DNA of 64,000 nucleotides, taken from Rubellimicrobium rubrum (GTDB lineage Bacteria > Pseudomonadota > Alphaproteobacteria > Rhodobacterales > Rhodobacteraceae). A program made the translations under genes and the position numbers. Where the stretch lies: assembly GCF_006152115.1 (NCBI RefSeq), contig NZ_VDFU01000004.1, forward strand, positions 124,001-188,000. Reading direction: 5' to 3'. The notes under the pieces were generated by a model. That model was not told the DNA's origin. It saw only the letters and a program-made list of their open reading frames with translations, and made no database searches. Of this stretch, positions 26,849 to 38,854 are shown piece by piece; the first letter of the stretch is position 1, and each line of letters begins with the position of its first letter.

Positions 26849-27061
26849 CTAGGACTGGCTGCTGCGCCGCCGTCCACGCTCCCAGGTGAGCAGAAGGATA
26901 GCACCGACTGCGGCCAAGGCGAGCAGGCCTGCCGACGCGTCGATCTCGGGAACCTGCGTCGCCCGCGGTGGTCCGCCGTTATGCCCGACCCTGTGATGAG
27001 CCAAAGCAGGCGCGGCAGCCAGCAGATAGGCCGGCAATCCGGCAAGCGCTGTCTTGATCAT
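26849..27061 (-). CDS. VPEID-CTERM sorting-signal protein, very short
   Basis: A 70-residue precursor. Residues 1-20 look like a signal peptide (ending APALA), then a short His/Gly-rich stretch (HHRVGHNGGPP), the sorting motif VPEID at 37-41, a hydrophobic helix at about 43-59, and a basic tail ERGRRR. This tripartite end is the VPEID-CTERM signal recognised by exosortase E, which is encoded next door on the opposite strand. After removal of both ends only about 16-20 residues would remain. The ATG at 27061 is preceded by GGAGGT at good spacing. Function of the mature peptide is unknown. Confidence 0.88.
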   Translation of the reverse strand: MIKTALAGLPAYLLAAAPALAHHRVGHNGGPPRATQVPEIDASAGLLALAAVGAILLLTWERGRRRSSQS

Positions 27062-27523
27062 GGAAACACCTCCGTAGGCTTCAACTCTGATATGATGCCG
27101 CCTTCTGTCGAGCCAACACAATAGAAACTGATCGTTTCAAGATATCACATTTTGAGAGGCCTGACTGTCCGAACGTGATCGCACAGAGATGTTTCCCTCC
27201 CAGATCGTATCCCCCGTCCGTCATGGGGGAGGAAGGCCCGGGAAAAGGCATGCCTGTGTCGGGAGTGATCCGGCAGAGAGGATGATCCCGGTTTCTGGAT
27301 GGTTCGCACCGATCAGGCCGGTCTGGCGACTGCCGTAAGATCGTGGGACACCACGGAACAGCGCTGCTGGGACGTGCGCCGCTCCATCGGAGGGCAGCAC
27401 TGCACCGACGATAGAGGAGGTTCGCAGGGCCTGGGAGCCATTTGGATAAACACGGCTTGGCCAGGGTTCCCGGGCCAAGCCATGCCATCAGCGGGACGGG
27501 AGACAGCCCGCACTTTGTACGGC
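27062..27523. other. 462-bp gap upstream of the VPEID gene
   Basis: Contains the 5' region of the VPEID-CTERM gene, including an AT-richer patch at about 27120-27160 that may hold its promoter. The rest lies beyond the 3' end of the chemoreceptor gene. No convincing gene or strong terminator was seen. Confidence 0.45.
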
Positions 27524-29215
27524 TTACCGACTCCGCGTGGCGCGGGTGAACTGGGCGTCCAGCTCATCCTCTCCGGCATCGTCCAGGTCGAAAGCGAACC
27601 CGCTGGATGCAGCGGCACCTACCGGCTTGGGTTTACGGCGCACCGGCACGGCCGCCACCAAAGGCTGCACTTCGGCGACCGGCGCCCGTGGAGCGGGCTG
27701 CGCCTGTGATGCATCCATCCGGAAGAAGGCCATCCCCGTCTGCAGCGCCTCGGCGCGGCCCGCCAACTCGCCCGCGGTGGTGGAGACCTGCTCGGACGCA
27801 GTCGTGTTCTGCTGCGTGACATCGTTGAGCTGCTCGATCGCCAGGGCCACCTGGGTCGCGCCGGTCGAGAGTTCCTCGTTGGCACGGGCGATCTGGCTCA
27901 TGAGCTCTGCCGTACGCGCGATGTCGGCCACCAGTTGCTCGAGCTTGGGACGTGCCTGCTCCGTTCCCTTGAGAGTCTGCCCAGAGAGGTGCGCCACTTC
28001 CACGGCCGCAGTCTGGCTGCGCTCGGCAAGCTTCCGCACCTCCGAGGCGACGACGGCGAAGCCGCGCCCATGCTCCCCGGCCCGCGCGGCCTCCACGGCG
28101 GCATTGAGCGCAAGGAGGTCGGTCTGGCGCGCGATCTCCTGCATGACGAGGATCTTCTCAGCGATGGCCTGCATGCTCGTCATCGAGTCGCCCGCCATGA
28201 CTCCGACCTCGCGAGCGCTGTCGAGCGATTGGCGCGCGGCCCGCTCCGTCTCTCCGGCGCTGTGCGCGGTCTGCTTGATGTTGGCCGCCATCTGCTCGAC
28301 GGAGGCCGAGGCCTGCTCGGTCGCGGAGGCCTGTTCGGTGGCACCCTGGCTCAGTTGTGCCGCGGTTGTGGCCATTTCGCTCGAAGCGGCTGCTACTCGG
28401 CGGGCGTTGGAGTTCGTTTCGGTGACGACGTCCCGCAAACGTCCGACCATGGTACCGACGCCGGACAGGAGAACCGCAATCTCGTCGTGCCCGCGCTCGG
28501 CCTTGGGAGCCGTGAGATCGCCGGACATGACCCGCTGCAGTGCGGCTTGAGCCCGGCCCAGACCACGCGACAACGACAGCAGGGTCCAGATCGCGCTGAC
28601 CAGCCCTACGGCAACGGCTCCGATCGCGGCCACGATCACGAGCATGCGGCTGTTCTGATAACTTTCGGCTGCCCGCAACACCTGCTGATCGATCACCGCG
28701 TTCAACTCCTCGTCGGCGGCGTCGATGATGTCGCGCATCGCGTTGAACTGCGCGTCGACCTCTGTGAGGCTTCGGTTGATGACGGGTCGGTTGCCAGTCC
28801 GGCTTTGACCGGCTTCCTTGATGACCCCCAGGCTCGCTTCCTTCCAAGCGTCGAGCTGCGGCCAGAACTGTTCCATGAGAGTGTTCGACCAGTCGGCATC
28901 GACGAGCGCCGCATAGGCCTCCATGCGTTCGCTGATCTGCGTGATGTTGTCGGCGTGTTCCTGAAGCTGGGCTTGGAACCCCTCCGACGTCGGCGAGAGC
29001 AGCAGCAGGCTACGCTCTGCGACGAGGGCCTGCTGGGCGTCGCGATCGGCGTTCAGCAGATGGCCCTGCGCGGGCGTGTACACCTCTGCGATCTGCGCGA
29101 CCTGATCGTTATAGGTCTGAAGTTGATTGATACTGAAAATCGCGATACCGAACAGCGCGACGGCAAGGATGCCGAAGGCTCCGGCTAGCTTGAGCTTGAG
29201 AGTAAGACGCACCAC
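27524..29215 (-). CDS. Methyl-accepting chemotaxis protein
   Basis: A 563-residue transmembrane chemoreceptor. Membrane helices are at about 8-28 and 190-213. Between them is an all-helical periplasmic sensor domain of the four-helix-bundle (TarH/4HB) type with no evident ligand motif. A HAMP domain follows, then the signalling domain with the hairpin tip [20 protein letters not shown] and [20 protein letters not shown]. The C-terminal 70 residues are Pro/Ala/Asp-rich, with no terminal CheR-binding pentapeptide. It is an orphan with no che genes adjacent. It would feed the CheA/CheY pathway controlling the flagella encoded earlier in the window. Confidence 0.93.
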   Translation of the reverse strand: MVRLTLKLKLAGAFGILAVALFGIAIFSINQLQTYNDQVAQIAEVYTPAQGHLLNADRDAQQALVAERSLLLLSPTSEGFQAQLQEHADNITQISERMEAYAALVDADWSNTLMEQFWPQLDAWKEASLGVIKEAGQSRTGNRPVINRSLTEVDAQFNAMRDIIDAADEELNAVIDQQVLRAAESYQNSRMLVIVAAIGAVAVGLVSAIWTLLSLSRGLGRAQAALQRVMSGDLTAPKAERGHDEIAVLLSGVGTMVGRLRDVVTETNSNARRVAAASSEMATTAAQLSQGATEQASATEQASASVEQMAANIKQTAHSAGETERAARQSLDSAREVGVMAGDSMTSMQAIAEKILVMQEIARQTDLLALNAAVEAARAGEHGRGFAVVASEVRKLAERSQTAAVEVAHLSGQTLKGTEQARPKLEQLVADIARTAELMSQIARANEELSTGATQVALAIEQLNDVTQQNTTASEQVSTTAGELAGRAEALQTGMAFFRMDASQAQPAPRAPVAEVQPLVAAVPVRRKPKPVGAAASSGFAFDLDDAGEDELDAQFTRATRSR

Positions 29216-29406
29216 GGCAGCCCTTTGCTGAAAAACGCAGCCCCGAGAAGCTTTGGGGCGTTGCCGGGCATCCGAGCATACAGAAGTGAAAGCCTAGTTA
29301 TCGGGCGAGCCTTCCGTAGCGTCAGACAGCGATCTTCAGGACTATTGGCGGCCTGTTCTGCCTGCCCGCGTAAGTTCGGAGGCAAGACCGGCAGGTCCCA
29401 AAAGAG

Positions 29407-29436
29407 CGCGGCTCCGCCTTGCAAGGCGGAGCCGCG
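29407..29436 (-). terminator. Rho-independent terminator of katG
   Basis: A perfect 30-base palindrome: arm CGCGGCTCCGCCTTG and its exact complement, 20 bases past the katG stop. On the minus strand it is followed by CTCTTTT, a proper T-run. A strong, textbook terminator. Confidence 0.88.
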
Positions 29437-29456
29437 TCACGTCCCGAGTGAGTCGG

Positions 29457-31824
<2,368 letters not shown>

Positions 31825-32739
31825 ATGACACACCTCACCCTCAGGCAGTTGCGCTACTTCGAGGCCGTGGCCCGGCATGGTCACTTCGGGCGCGCCGCCG
31901 ACGCCTGCGCCGTGTCGCAGCCTGCCCTGTCCATGCAGATCCGGGAGTTGGAGGAGGCTTTGGGAACCGTGCTGTTCGAACGGGGTGCCCGCCAAGTCCG
32001 GCTGACCACCTTTGGTGAGAGCTTGGTCTTGCGGGCGCGTGACATCCTTCGTTCGGTGGACGAGATCGGCGATCTGGCCCGCGCAAAGGGCGACAGGCTG
32101 GCGGGGCGGCTGCGGCTCGGAGTCATCCCGACGGTCGCGCCCTACCTGCTGCCGACGGTCATCGGCCACCTGCGGCGGACGAACCCCGACCTCGACGTTC
32201 AAGCCCGCGAGACGGTAACGCCCAAGCTCCTGCAAGAGTTGACCGAAGGCAGGCTCGACACGGCTATCGTCGCCCTGCCCGTCTCGGAGCCGACCCTGGC
32301 CGAAGCCGCCTTGTTCTCAGAAGACTTCGTTCTGGTCCGTCCGGTCGAGGATGACGGCCGTCCCGTGCCGGACCCCGAGACGCTGCGCGAGATGCGGCTC
32401 CTGCTTCTGGAGGAGGGCCACTGCTTCCGCGACCAGGCCTTGTCGGTCTGTGGACTGCCCTCGAACCGTCCGCGCGAACTTCTCGATGCAAGCTCCTTGT
32501 CGACGCTCGTGCAGATGGTGGGCGCGGGCTTGGGCGTCACCCTGATCCCCGAGATGGCGGTGGCCGTCGAGACGCGCTCGGCTCCTGTCTGCATCGCCCG
32601 CTTCGGCCCTCCCACGCCTTCGCGGACCATCGGCATGGTGTGGCGCAGGTCCAGCCCGCTGGGACCCCATCTGTCCAGGATCGCCGAGGTGGTCCACGGA
32701 GCCGCAGAGGCGCTGCGCGGCGGTTCAAGGACGATGTGA
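31825..32739 (+). CDS. oxyR: Peroxide-sensing LysR-type regulator OxyR
   Basis: A 304-residue LysR-family regulator. The N-terminal winged helix-turn-helix has LRQLRYFEAVARHGHFGRAA and SQPALSMQIRELEEALGTVL. The effector domain carries the OxyR redox site: Cys200 and Cys209 in EEGHCFRDQALSVCG, spaced as in E. coli OxyR. When oxidised these form a disulfide that converts the protein to an activator. Divergent to katG, its expected target, which supports the name. The ATG at 31825 gives the standard LysR start (MTHLTLRQLRYF). Confidence 0.95.
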   Translation: MTHLTLRQLRYFEAVARHGHFGRAADACAVSQPALSMQIRELEEALGTVLFERGARQVRLTTFGESLVLRARDILRSVDEIGDLARAKGDRLAGRLRLGVIPTVAPYLLPTVIGHLRRTNPDLDVQARETVTPKLLQELTEGRLDTAIVALPVSEPTLAEAALFSEDFVLVRPVEDDGRPVPDPETLREMRLLLLEEGHCFRDQALSVCGLPSNRPRELLDASSLSTLVQMVGAGLGVTLIPEMAVAVETRSAPVCIARFGPPTPSRTIGMVWRRSSPLGPHLSRIAEVVHGAAEALRGGSRTM

Positions 32740-33232
32740 ACATCCAAGCCGGATCCGGGCCCGTGTCGCTGCTTGGCCTTCGGCCCCGGCCTCAGGGCCA
32801 CATGGCGGAACGACGTGCGGGACCAAGGCCACGACCCCTGCCGATCTGGTCCGGCTCGGCAGCTTTCCATGCCCCGGCCCCCTTCGAAGTCGTGAACCAT
32901 ATCACGGAAATTGCCTCGGCACGGCCGAGCGATCCTGGACCGCAGAGAGGCCTAGGGAATCGGGGCGCCCGAGGTGACGCTCCCATCCGGGAAAGCTCAG
33001 TGCCGGAGGGCCCACTACGAACGTGCTCGGGTCATTCGCGAATACGGATCGGGCGGGTCCAGATGGCTTGCCGCGTCGCTGTCCGGTACATCGCTCATGA
33101 GCCTGGATGGCGACCGACGCTCGACATTCACGCGGAGATCGACCGGGTCGGCCTGCCCTAGCCAGCGAGCCTGGGGCCTGCAACCGGGTGCCCAGCAAAG
33201 CCTTTCGGCCGGCTAACCGACTGCGCGACCCT
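32740..33232. other. 493-bp gap with no convincing gene
   Basis: Lies between the converging ends of oxyR and the small membrane-protein gene. Frames here give compositionally odd translations without recognisable motifs. No terminator with a T-run was found. Confidence 0.45.
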
Positions 33233-33745
33233 TCATGGAACGAGACTCCAGATCCACCACAGGAGCGCCATGACGGAGGTCAGGTTCAGCGTCCAGAACA
33301 GATTGGCCAGGACCGAGGAGCCGGCGAAGACGATCCAGTCCCGCCGGGCAAAGCCGTTGTACAGATGGCTCCCCCGGCGGAGATAAAGCGTCACGACGAC
33401 CGGATCTTCGAACCAAGACAGGAGCACGAAGGCCGGCAGGTCGCCGGCACGCTGCAGGCGGGCGAGCTTGCGCCGCCACCAAGGCCCTGTCTCGCAGGAC
33501 CGGAACTCCTTCATGCCTTCCAGGAACAGGAAATCCATACGGGCCCAGTCATAGGCGCGGATCACCAGGATGTTCATGACCACGGAGACAGCCGTCATCA
33601 GAAGACCTCCGGCCACCGTACCGAGAGCCAGCAGCGCGGCCGGATAAACCCCGTAGTCGAAGAGGTAGTCCATCGCCTTTTTCAGGACCAACCCCGACGC
33701 CAAGAGGCCCAGGCGGCGCGGCAGGCGCACCATTCCGACTGTCAT
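33233..33745 (-). CDS. Small membrane protein coupled to a GGDEF/EAL gene
   Basis: A 170-residue protein I do not recognise. Two N-terminal hydrophobic segments (about residues 30-65, ALLALGTVAGGLLMTAVSVV) are followed by a cytoplasmic-looking charged stretch (FLEGMKEFRSCETGPWWRRK) and a final hydrophobic segment (NLFWTLNLTSVMALLWWIW). The start at 33745 overlaps the stop of the upstream GGDEF/EAL gene by 4 bases (ATGA), so the two are translationally coupled. The nearby frame open upstream of this ATG lies inside the other gene and was rejected. The coupling suggests the protein works with, or responds to, the c-di-GMP enzyme. Confidence 0.75.
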   Translation of the reverse strand: MTVGMVRLPRRLGLLASGLVLKKAMDYLFDYGVYPAALLALGTVAGGLLMTAVSVVMNILVIRAYDWARMDFLFLEGMKEFRSCETGPWWRRKLARLQRAGDLPAFVLLSWFEDPVVVTLYLRRGSHLYNGFARRDWIVFAGSSVLANLFWTLNLTSVMALLWWIWSLVP

Positions 33746-36069
33746 GGCAACCGTGTCCCAGCCTCGAGAGGATGATGCAGCGCAAGAACGGTGGCGGTCG
33801 GCTCTGCCCCGGGCCGCAACGGTAAGGCCCGCCGGTCCCTCAACCCCACCACCGGCGACGGCGCTGCGCTGTCCAGCCAGCGCGTGGCAAGGTCCCGGAT
33901 CGGCATGGGCTGGTCGAACAGGTAACCCTGCGCCAGGTCGCATCCGAGGTCACGCAACAGGCGTTCGTCTTCGCCCGTCTCCACGCCCTCGGCCACCACT
34001 GTCAGGTCGAAACCGTGCGCAAGCTGGATCATGGCGCCAAGAACCTTGCGCCGCTTGAGCGAGGTCGCGGCCCCTTGGACGAAGCTGCGGTCGATCTTGA
34101 GCGTGTCGAATCCGATCTGACCCAGATAGCCGATCGAGGAATACCCCGAGCCGAAATCGTCGAGAGAGGTCAGGAACCCGGCTTCTCGCAGGGCGCGCAG
34201 ACGCTCGGCGGCGAGCTTGGTATCGCGCACCAGCACCGATTCGGTCAGCTCGATCTCGATGCGAGCCGGATTCACGCCGCGCTGCGCAAGCTCCGCGACG
34301 AGGTCCGGAAGGAAGTCCGGCATGACAAGCTGGAGCGGCGACAGGTTCAGGCTGACCCGGAGGTCGGGATGGGTGGCGAGATCGTCGCAGATCAGGTGAA
34401 GGAGGTGACGCCCCAGCTCGACCATGAGGCCGGATCGCTCGGCCACAGGGATGAAGCGGTCGGGCGAGACAGACCCCAGCGACGGCGACACCCAGCGGGC
34501 CAGGGCTTCGGCCCGGACGAAGGAGCCGCCAAGCCGGATGATGGGCTGGTACGCGATCGCGAACTCGCCGCCGTCCCGCAGGGCGGCACGAAGCGCCTGC
34601 TCTATGGCCGAAGCATCGATCGAAGCCCGTTCGATCACCTCTGTGAAGCCGATGGCGTTGTCGCGCCCTTGGCGCTTGGCCTCATACATCGCGAGGTCGG
34701 CTTGCCGCAGGAGGTCGTCGCCCGTCATCGATTCTGTCCGTTGCACGGCATACCCGATGGCTGCGCGGATCTGCAGCTTGTGCCCATGCACCCAGATCGG
34801 TGCCGTCAGCGCCAAGGCAACGGCGTGGGTCAGGTCACCCGTAAGCCGCTCCACATCGGGGCCGGACACAAGCACGGCGAACTCATCGCCCGAGATCCGC
34901 GCCAGGAACGCTTGCGGCTGTACCGATCGCCGCAGTCGGTCGGCCACTCCGACGATGGCCTGATCACCGGCGGCATGACCCAAGCTATCGTTGATGAGCT
35001 TGAAGTTGTTGATGTCGAGAAAGATGACGGCCCGCTCACCCGCGCGCCCCGGTCGGCCCAAGGCGTCCTGGAACGCCGACCGGTTCGGCAGGCCGGTCAG
35101 CCCATCGGTCGCGGCGGCCTGGACCGCGGCCCGCTTCGCCTCGACCAGCCCTTGGGCGATGCGCTGCACGAAGAACTGGGCCAAGGCCATCAGCCCGGCC
35201 GACACCGCCGCCACGCCCAGCAGGAGAGGCAGAAGCTCGGCCAGCGCGGTTTGGCCCGGACGCGGCTGATCCCAACTCAGGTAGGCGACGGGTCTGCCGT
35301 CTAGTCCCAGAAGCGGCAGGCTCAGGGCGCTGTTCGGGGTGGATCGGGACAGGGTCAGCTGTCTCAGGAGGAAGGACTCCGCGATATCGTCCAGGTTATC
35401 CCCGGACATACGGATTCCCATTACCAAGAAGCCGAGATCGGCCAGCCGTGGCCGGCCGGGCACCGGCTCCATGAACTCGAAGCTGGACGCGGCAAGCGCA
35501 TAGAGATCATCGCCCACCCAGGCGAAGAAGGGCAGCCCGCCGTCGTAGCCGCTGGGCACGTGGCGAAGCCTCTGCTCGAGAGCGTCGAGGCTGGCCGCGT
35601 CGAGGAGGTCTGAACGGCCTTCAAGGACATCGTCGTCGGTCCAGCCCAAGGCCGTCGGCTGGTCTGGAAGCGAGATCACGGCCAACTGGACGACCTGCCC
35701 CACCGTTGCCGACGAGCCCACATTGTCGAAAAGCCAGGGCACGTCGTCGCTCACGGCGGCTTCGGCCGCTGCGTCCCACTTGGTGTAGTCGATGGCGGCC
35801 GCTCGTACGCGCGCAAGCAGGCTTGCCTGGGCGGTCCGCACCTGGGCGAGCGACTGGATCGCGGCTTGATCGTCGAGCGCCCGGGTGGTGGACAGGACGG
35901 AAAAGCCCACTGTCAGCAACAGCAGCGCGATGGTGACCACCATGACCGCTGCAATGCCCCAGGGCAGGTGATCCCCGACATCCCGGATTTGCGGCACGAG
36001 ACGCGCAACAGCGTGTCCCCGCCGGTCCGGCGTGGGATCGTTCGTGCTGGCCTGCAGGCCAACCGCCAT
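33742..36069 (-). CDS. c-di-GMP signalling protein with CHASE4-like sensor, GGDEF and EAL domains
   Basis: A 775-residue membrane protein. A helix at about 38-60 and another at about 280-308 flank a periplasmic domain with AAIDYTKWDAAAEAAVSDDV, resembling CHASE4. The GGDEF domain begins near 325 (DGLTGLPNRSAF) and its signature reads SGDEF (ARISGDEFAV), one residue off GGDEF, which is often still active. The EAL domain follows with FVRAEALARW, the metal-site pattern EIELTESVLV, LDDFGSGYSSIGYL and VVAEGVETGEDE. Both catalytic cores look complete, so it could make and degrade c-di-GMP. Probably influences motility or surface attachment. The next gene overlaps its stop. Confidence 0.93.
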   Translation of the reverse strand: MAVGLQASTNDPTPDRRGHAVARLVPQIRDVGDHLPWGIAAVMVVTIALLLLTVGFSVLSTTRALDDQAAIQSLAQVRTAQASLLARVRAAAIDYTKWDAAAEAAVSDDVPWLFDNVGSSATVGQVVQLAVISLPDQPTALGWTDDDVLEGRSDLLDAASLDALEQRLRHVPSGYDGGLPFFAWVGDDLYALAASSFEFMEPVPGRPRLADLGFLVMGIRMSGDNLDDIAESFLLRQLTLSRSTPNSALSLPLLGLDGRPVAYLSWDQPRPGQTALAELLPLLLGVAAVSAGLMALAQFFVQRIAQGLVEAKRAAVQAAATDGLTGLPNRSAFQDALGRPGRAGERAVIFLDINNFKLINDSLGHAAGDQAIVGVADRLRRSVQPQAFLARISGDEFAVLVSGPDVERLTGDLTHAVALALTAPIWVHGHKLQIRAAIGYAVQRTESMTGDDLLRQADLAMYEAKRQGRDNAIGFTEVIERASIDASAIEQALRAALRDGGEFAIAYQPIIRLGGSFVRAEALARWVSPSLGSVSPDRFIPVAERSGLMVELGRHLLHLICDDLATHPDLRVSLNLSPLQLVMPDFLPDLVAELAQRGVNPARIEIELTESVLVRDTKLAAERLRALREAGFLTSLDDFGSGYSSIGYLGQIGFDTLKIDRSFVQGAATSLKRRKVLGAMIQLAHGFDLTVVAEGVETGEDERLLRDLGCDLAQGYLFDQPMPIRDLATRWLDSAAPSPVVGLRDRRALPLRPGAEPTATVLALHHPLEAGTRLP

Positions 36070-36294
36070 GACATGGCTCCTTGCGCAACTCAGTGCAGAT
36101 GGGGCAGCCCGACTTGCCGGAGGTGAAGCGATTCCAGAGCGGGATCGAATGCAATGCCTCCGATCCGCTCAGCCTAGGCGAATGCGGTTAACACATCCTT
36201 AAAATGGAGGGGCACCGGGCAGCAACGCTGGTCCGAGTCAGCCTTCCCTCGCGAAGCGAGCGGCTGGGCGACCACCCGCGCAAGAACGCCTGGA

Positions 36295-36534
36295 TCAGTC
36301 CGTCGCTTCCGGCTCGGGCCCGAGGCTTCGGTTACTGGATCTCAGGGTCTGGCCGATGCAGGGCCGGGCGGCGTCAAAGCCCGGCGCAAGCCACGCAGTC
36401 GCGCCTTGTCCCGCGAACGACGCATCATCGAGCGGAAATACGGCCTCGAGACGCTCCTCGACGTCGTGGTCATCGGCGGCATCCATGACCGGCAGGGCGG
36501 TGATGATCTCTTCGAACCAGGTCCTGACGGTCAC
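36295..36534 (-). CDS. Small hypothetical protein (79 aa)
   Basis: A possible 79-residue protein starting at GTG with a good AGGAGA seven bases upstream. The sequence is acidic in its first half (FEEIITALPVMDAADDHDVE, ERLEAVFPLDD) and ends in a polar tail. No domain is recognised. An in-frame ATG at 36648 would add 38 basic residues of poor quality, so the GTG is preferred. Support is limited to the ribosome binding site and composition. Confidence 0.42.
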   Translation of the reverse strand: MTVRTWFEEIITALPVMDAADDHDVEERLEAVFPLDDASFAGQGATAWLAPGFDAARPCIGQTLRSSNRSLGPEPEATD

Positions 36535-36740
36535 TGATCTTCTCCTCTGTCGCCCCCCGAATCTCAGGTCCAGCGAGGCACTGGCCCTTGATGAAGGATC
36601 GAATAGGTGACGTGCGACCGATGATGGGGTGTGATTGTGAACAATCAATCGGACTGTTCATGAATTTGGGGCAAGTTCGTTCAGGGGTTATTAGAGCATT
36701 GAAGCAATCTTGATCGAAATGAGCAAGATGCGAGGGCCTC

Positions 36741-37604
36741 GTGCTGGACAACTGGATTATTGGGGCGGAGCACCGCTTTGCACCGTGCGATGGCCCGATC
36801 GCGACGCAGCCGATGTTGGCCGGAACTGCCTCCACGGCCTTCGGAGCGGGCATCCCCGGCGACAACACGCCCTGGTGGGCCGGACAGGATGACGGGCTTT
36901 ATCTTTCTCCGGGCGCGGCCAGCCTGCTTGCAAGCTGTCCGGCCCGCCTGCCCGAGCCTTGGTCGAAGCTGGTGCCCGACCCCCAAAGCCAGCGGCCCCT
37001 GGCGATCCTTGCCCGGCAGGTGGCCACCCCCAACTACGAGACGCTATGGTTTGTGCGCCTGGCCAGGCGGCAAGGCTGGCAAACGCTCATCCTGGAGCAT
37101 CGCTCGGACCGCTTCACCGTGAACAACGCCACGAAATGCGACCTGGGCCGTCCTCGGGTCGTCGCAGGGCGCAGCCGGGACGGTCGGGTCATCACCCAGC
37201 GCCATAAGCTGCTCGATGCCACCGCAGCCGAGGGTCGCCGCCTGGACGAACTTCGCACCCAGAGTGGCGAGGGCCTGATCGACTACCACCACCGCAAGCT
37301 ACGGCAAGTCCTCGGGGCCGACACGCCGGCCATCGCCGACATGTCCGAAGCCGTCGAGAGCTGGAATCAGGGCCCCAGCGCCTATTATGTCGAGTTCTTC
37401 CGTCGGTTGACCGGCCCGGTGGCGCTGTTCGAGGACTTCGTCGTTGATGAACGGACGGCCCGGTTCTTCGGACGCGTCGTCCAGCCAGCCTTTGAGCAGG
37501 TGCTCTCAGAAGGCCAGCGGCCCCAGATCATCAAGCTGACGCCCGGGCCGCAGATGAGTTCCTCCCTGTGGAGCAGCTATCCGGCCTCCATCGTCGGCGA
37601 CTGA
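36741..37604 (+). CDS. Hypothetical protein of unknown function
   Basis: A 287-residue soluble protein I do not recognise. It has regular alpha/beta composition and no signal peptide. Notable segments are GIPGDNTPWWAGQDDGLYLS near residue 36, ARQVATPNYETLWFVRLARR near 90, and YYVEFFRRLTGPVALFEDFV near 215. The start is GTG at 36741, with GAGGG a few bases upstream; no in-frame ATG precedes it. It stands alone between a small minus-strand gene and a gap. Codon and amino-acid composition look like its neighbours, so it is probably a real gene. Confidence 0.6.
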   Translation: MLDNWIIGAEHRFAPCDGPIATQPMLAGTASTAFGAGIPGDNTPWWAGQDDGLYLSPGAASLLASCPARLPEPWSKLVPDPQSQRPLAILARQVATPNYETLWFVRLARRQGWQTLILEHRSDRFTVNNATKCDLGRPRVVAGRSRDGRVITQRHKLLDATAAEGRRLDELRTQSGEGLIDYHHRKLRQVLGADTPAIADMSEAVESWNQGPSAYYVEFFRRLTGPVALFEDFVVDERTARFFGRVVQPAFEQVLSEGQRPQIIKLTPGPQMSSSLWSSYPASIVGD

Positions 37605-38026
37605 AGCAGCCAACGGCGGTCGGAGTTCCGCGACGGGTCGGCCAGCCGCCCGTCCGCCACTCAGGGCCTCTGGACCCATGCGACACAAAGGCCGCATCGT
37701 CGGCCGGCGGGAAACCCGTGCGTCCGTGGCGGGCTGCACCGGGGCGTGCGTCTGGCCCCGGCCATAGGACGAGTTTGGCCGCCCCAGCAGTCCGAGGTAA
37801 GGACCGGACCCCGCGATGGCCTTCTCGACGGGGATGCAGGCCAGGTCGCAAGGCCAGGGCCGGGCAGACCGGTCGCCCTCCCTTCAGCCGGCGCTGAACG
37901 AAGAGGCCCGAAGGGAATGCCGTCGCCGCGTCATGCTTCAGCCTCATTTCCAACGCCGCTATCCGTGATCCGGTGTGGCAGTGCAGGTACGGACCCGCCC
38001 TTGACCCGCAAAGGACTGCCCACTTC
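37605..38026. other. 422-bp gap with no convincing gene
   Basis: Between the hypothetical gene and the secreted PDZ protein, on the same strand. Open frames give Arg/Pro-rich translations with no motifs. The right end must contain the promoter of the PDZ gene, but no clear element is seen. Confidence 0.45.
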
Positions 38027-38854
38027 ATGCCCTCGCCCGTTCAACTGACCCTCTCGGCCTACGCAATGACCGTCACGCTCGGTGCTTCCGCGGCCCTTGC
38101 CGATGTCGCGCTGCCCGCGCCGTATGTGTCGCGCGCGCTCGATGCCGTGCTCCTCCCCATCGACGCCGAGGTCCAGAGCGCCTTTGATCTCTCCGAGGAT
38201 GACAAGGGTGTCCTGGTTCTCGCGACCGAGCCCGGCGGCGTTGCTGACACCTATGGGATGATCCCCGGCGACGTGATCGAAATGGTGGCCGGCCAGCGGG
38301 TCGCCTCGCCTGTCGAGGTGGACGAGATCGTCTACTACTGGATCCTTGAGGGGATCAACGACATCGACATGGGCGTCTGGCGTGGCGGCAATCAGGTCGA
38401 GGTCATCGGCACGATCACCGAAGAAAGCTACTGGGAGGTGATCGAGGTCACCACCGTCGAGACCTGGTCGAGTTGGGAGGTCGAAACCTCGTTCAGCTAT
38501 GAGGACTACTATGCCGAGTACTCCGAGGAGATCGTCGAGACCTACGAAACCTCGGAGACCCTGATCGAAGAAACCGTCACCTCGGAAGAGTACACCTCCG
38601 AGATGTCCGAGGAGTTCAGCGACGAGGAGGCCGAGGAGGCCGTCGATGACACCGGAGAGGAGGATCTCTCCGAAGAAGCCGTCGACGACGACGTCGAGGA
38701 CGGGATGACGGACGAGGAGGAGGTCGCATCCGAGGACGACGTTTCCGACGACGAGGCCGTCGAGGATGAAGCGTCGGATGAAGCCTCCGACGAGGCGGCA
38801 GAGGAGGAAACCTCCGACGATGCCGGTGATGAGGCGGATGGCGAGGAGTCCTGA
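38027..38854 (+). CDS. Secreted PDZ-like protein with long acidic Ser/Thr tail
   Basis: A 275-residue protein. Residues 1-25 are a signal peptide ending ASAALA. Residues about 45-115 look like a PDZ domain (GVLVLATEPGGVADTYGMIP, GDVIEMVAGQRVASPVEVDE). From about 135 the sequence is low-complexity: first a Glu/Thr/Ser/Tyr/Trp-rich stretch (SWEVETSFSYEDYYAEYSEE), then an Asp/Glu/Ser/Ala-rich stretch to the end. The mature protein must carry a very large negative charge and could bind cations or a basic partner outside the cell or in the periplasm. No protease domain accompanies the PDZ. The ATG at 38027 gives the signal peptide. Confidence 0.75.
   Translation: MPSPVQLTLSAYAMTVTLGASAALADVALPAPYVSRALDAVLLPIDAEVQSAFDLSEDDKGVLVLATEPGGVADTYGMIPGDVIEMVAGQRVASPVEVDEIVYYWILEGINDIDMGVWRGGNQVEVIGTITEESYWEVIEVTTVETWSSWEVETSFSYEDYYAEYSEEIVETYETSETLIEETVTSEEYTSEMSEEFSDEEAEEAVDDTGEEDLSEEAVDDDVEDGMTDEEEVASEDDVSDDEAVEDEASDEASDEAAEEETSDDAGDEADGEES

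Noticed and set aside
32640-33161. Open frame after oxyR
   Set aside because: Overlaps the oxyR end and has an Arg/Pro/Ser-rich translation with no motif.
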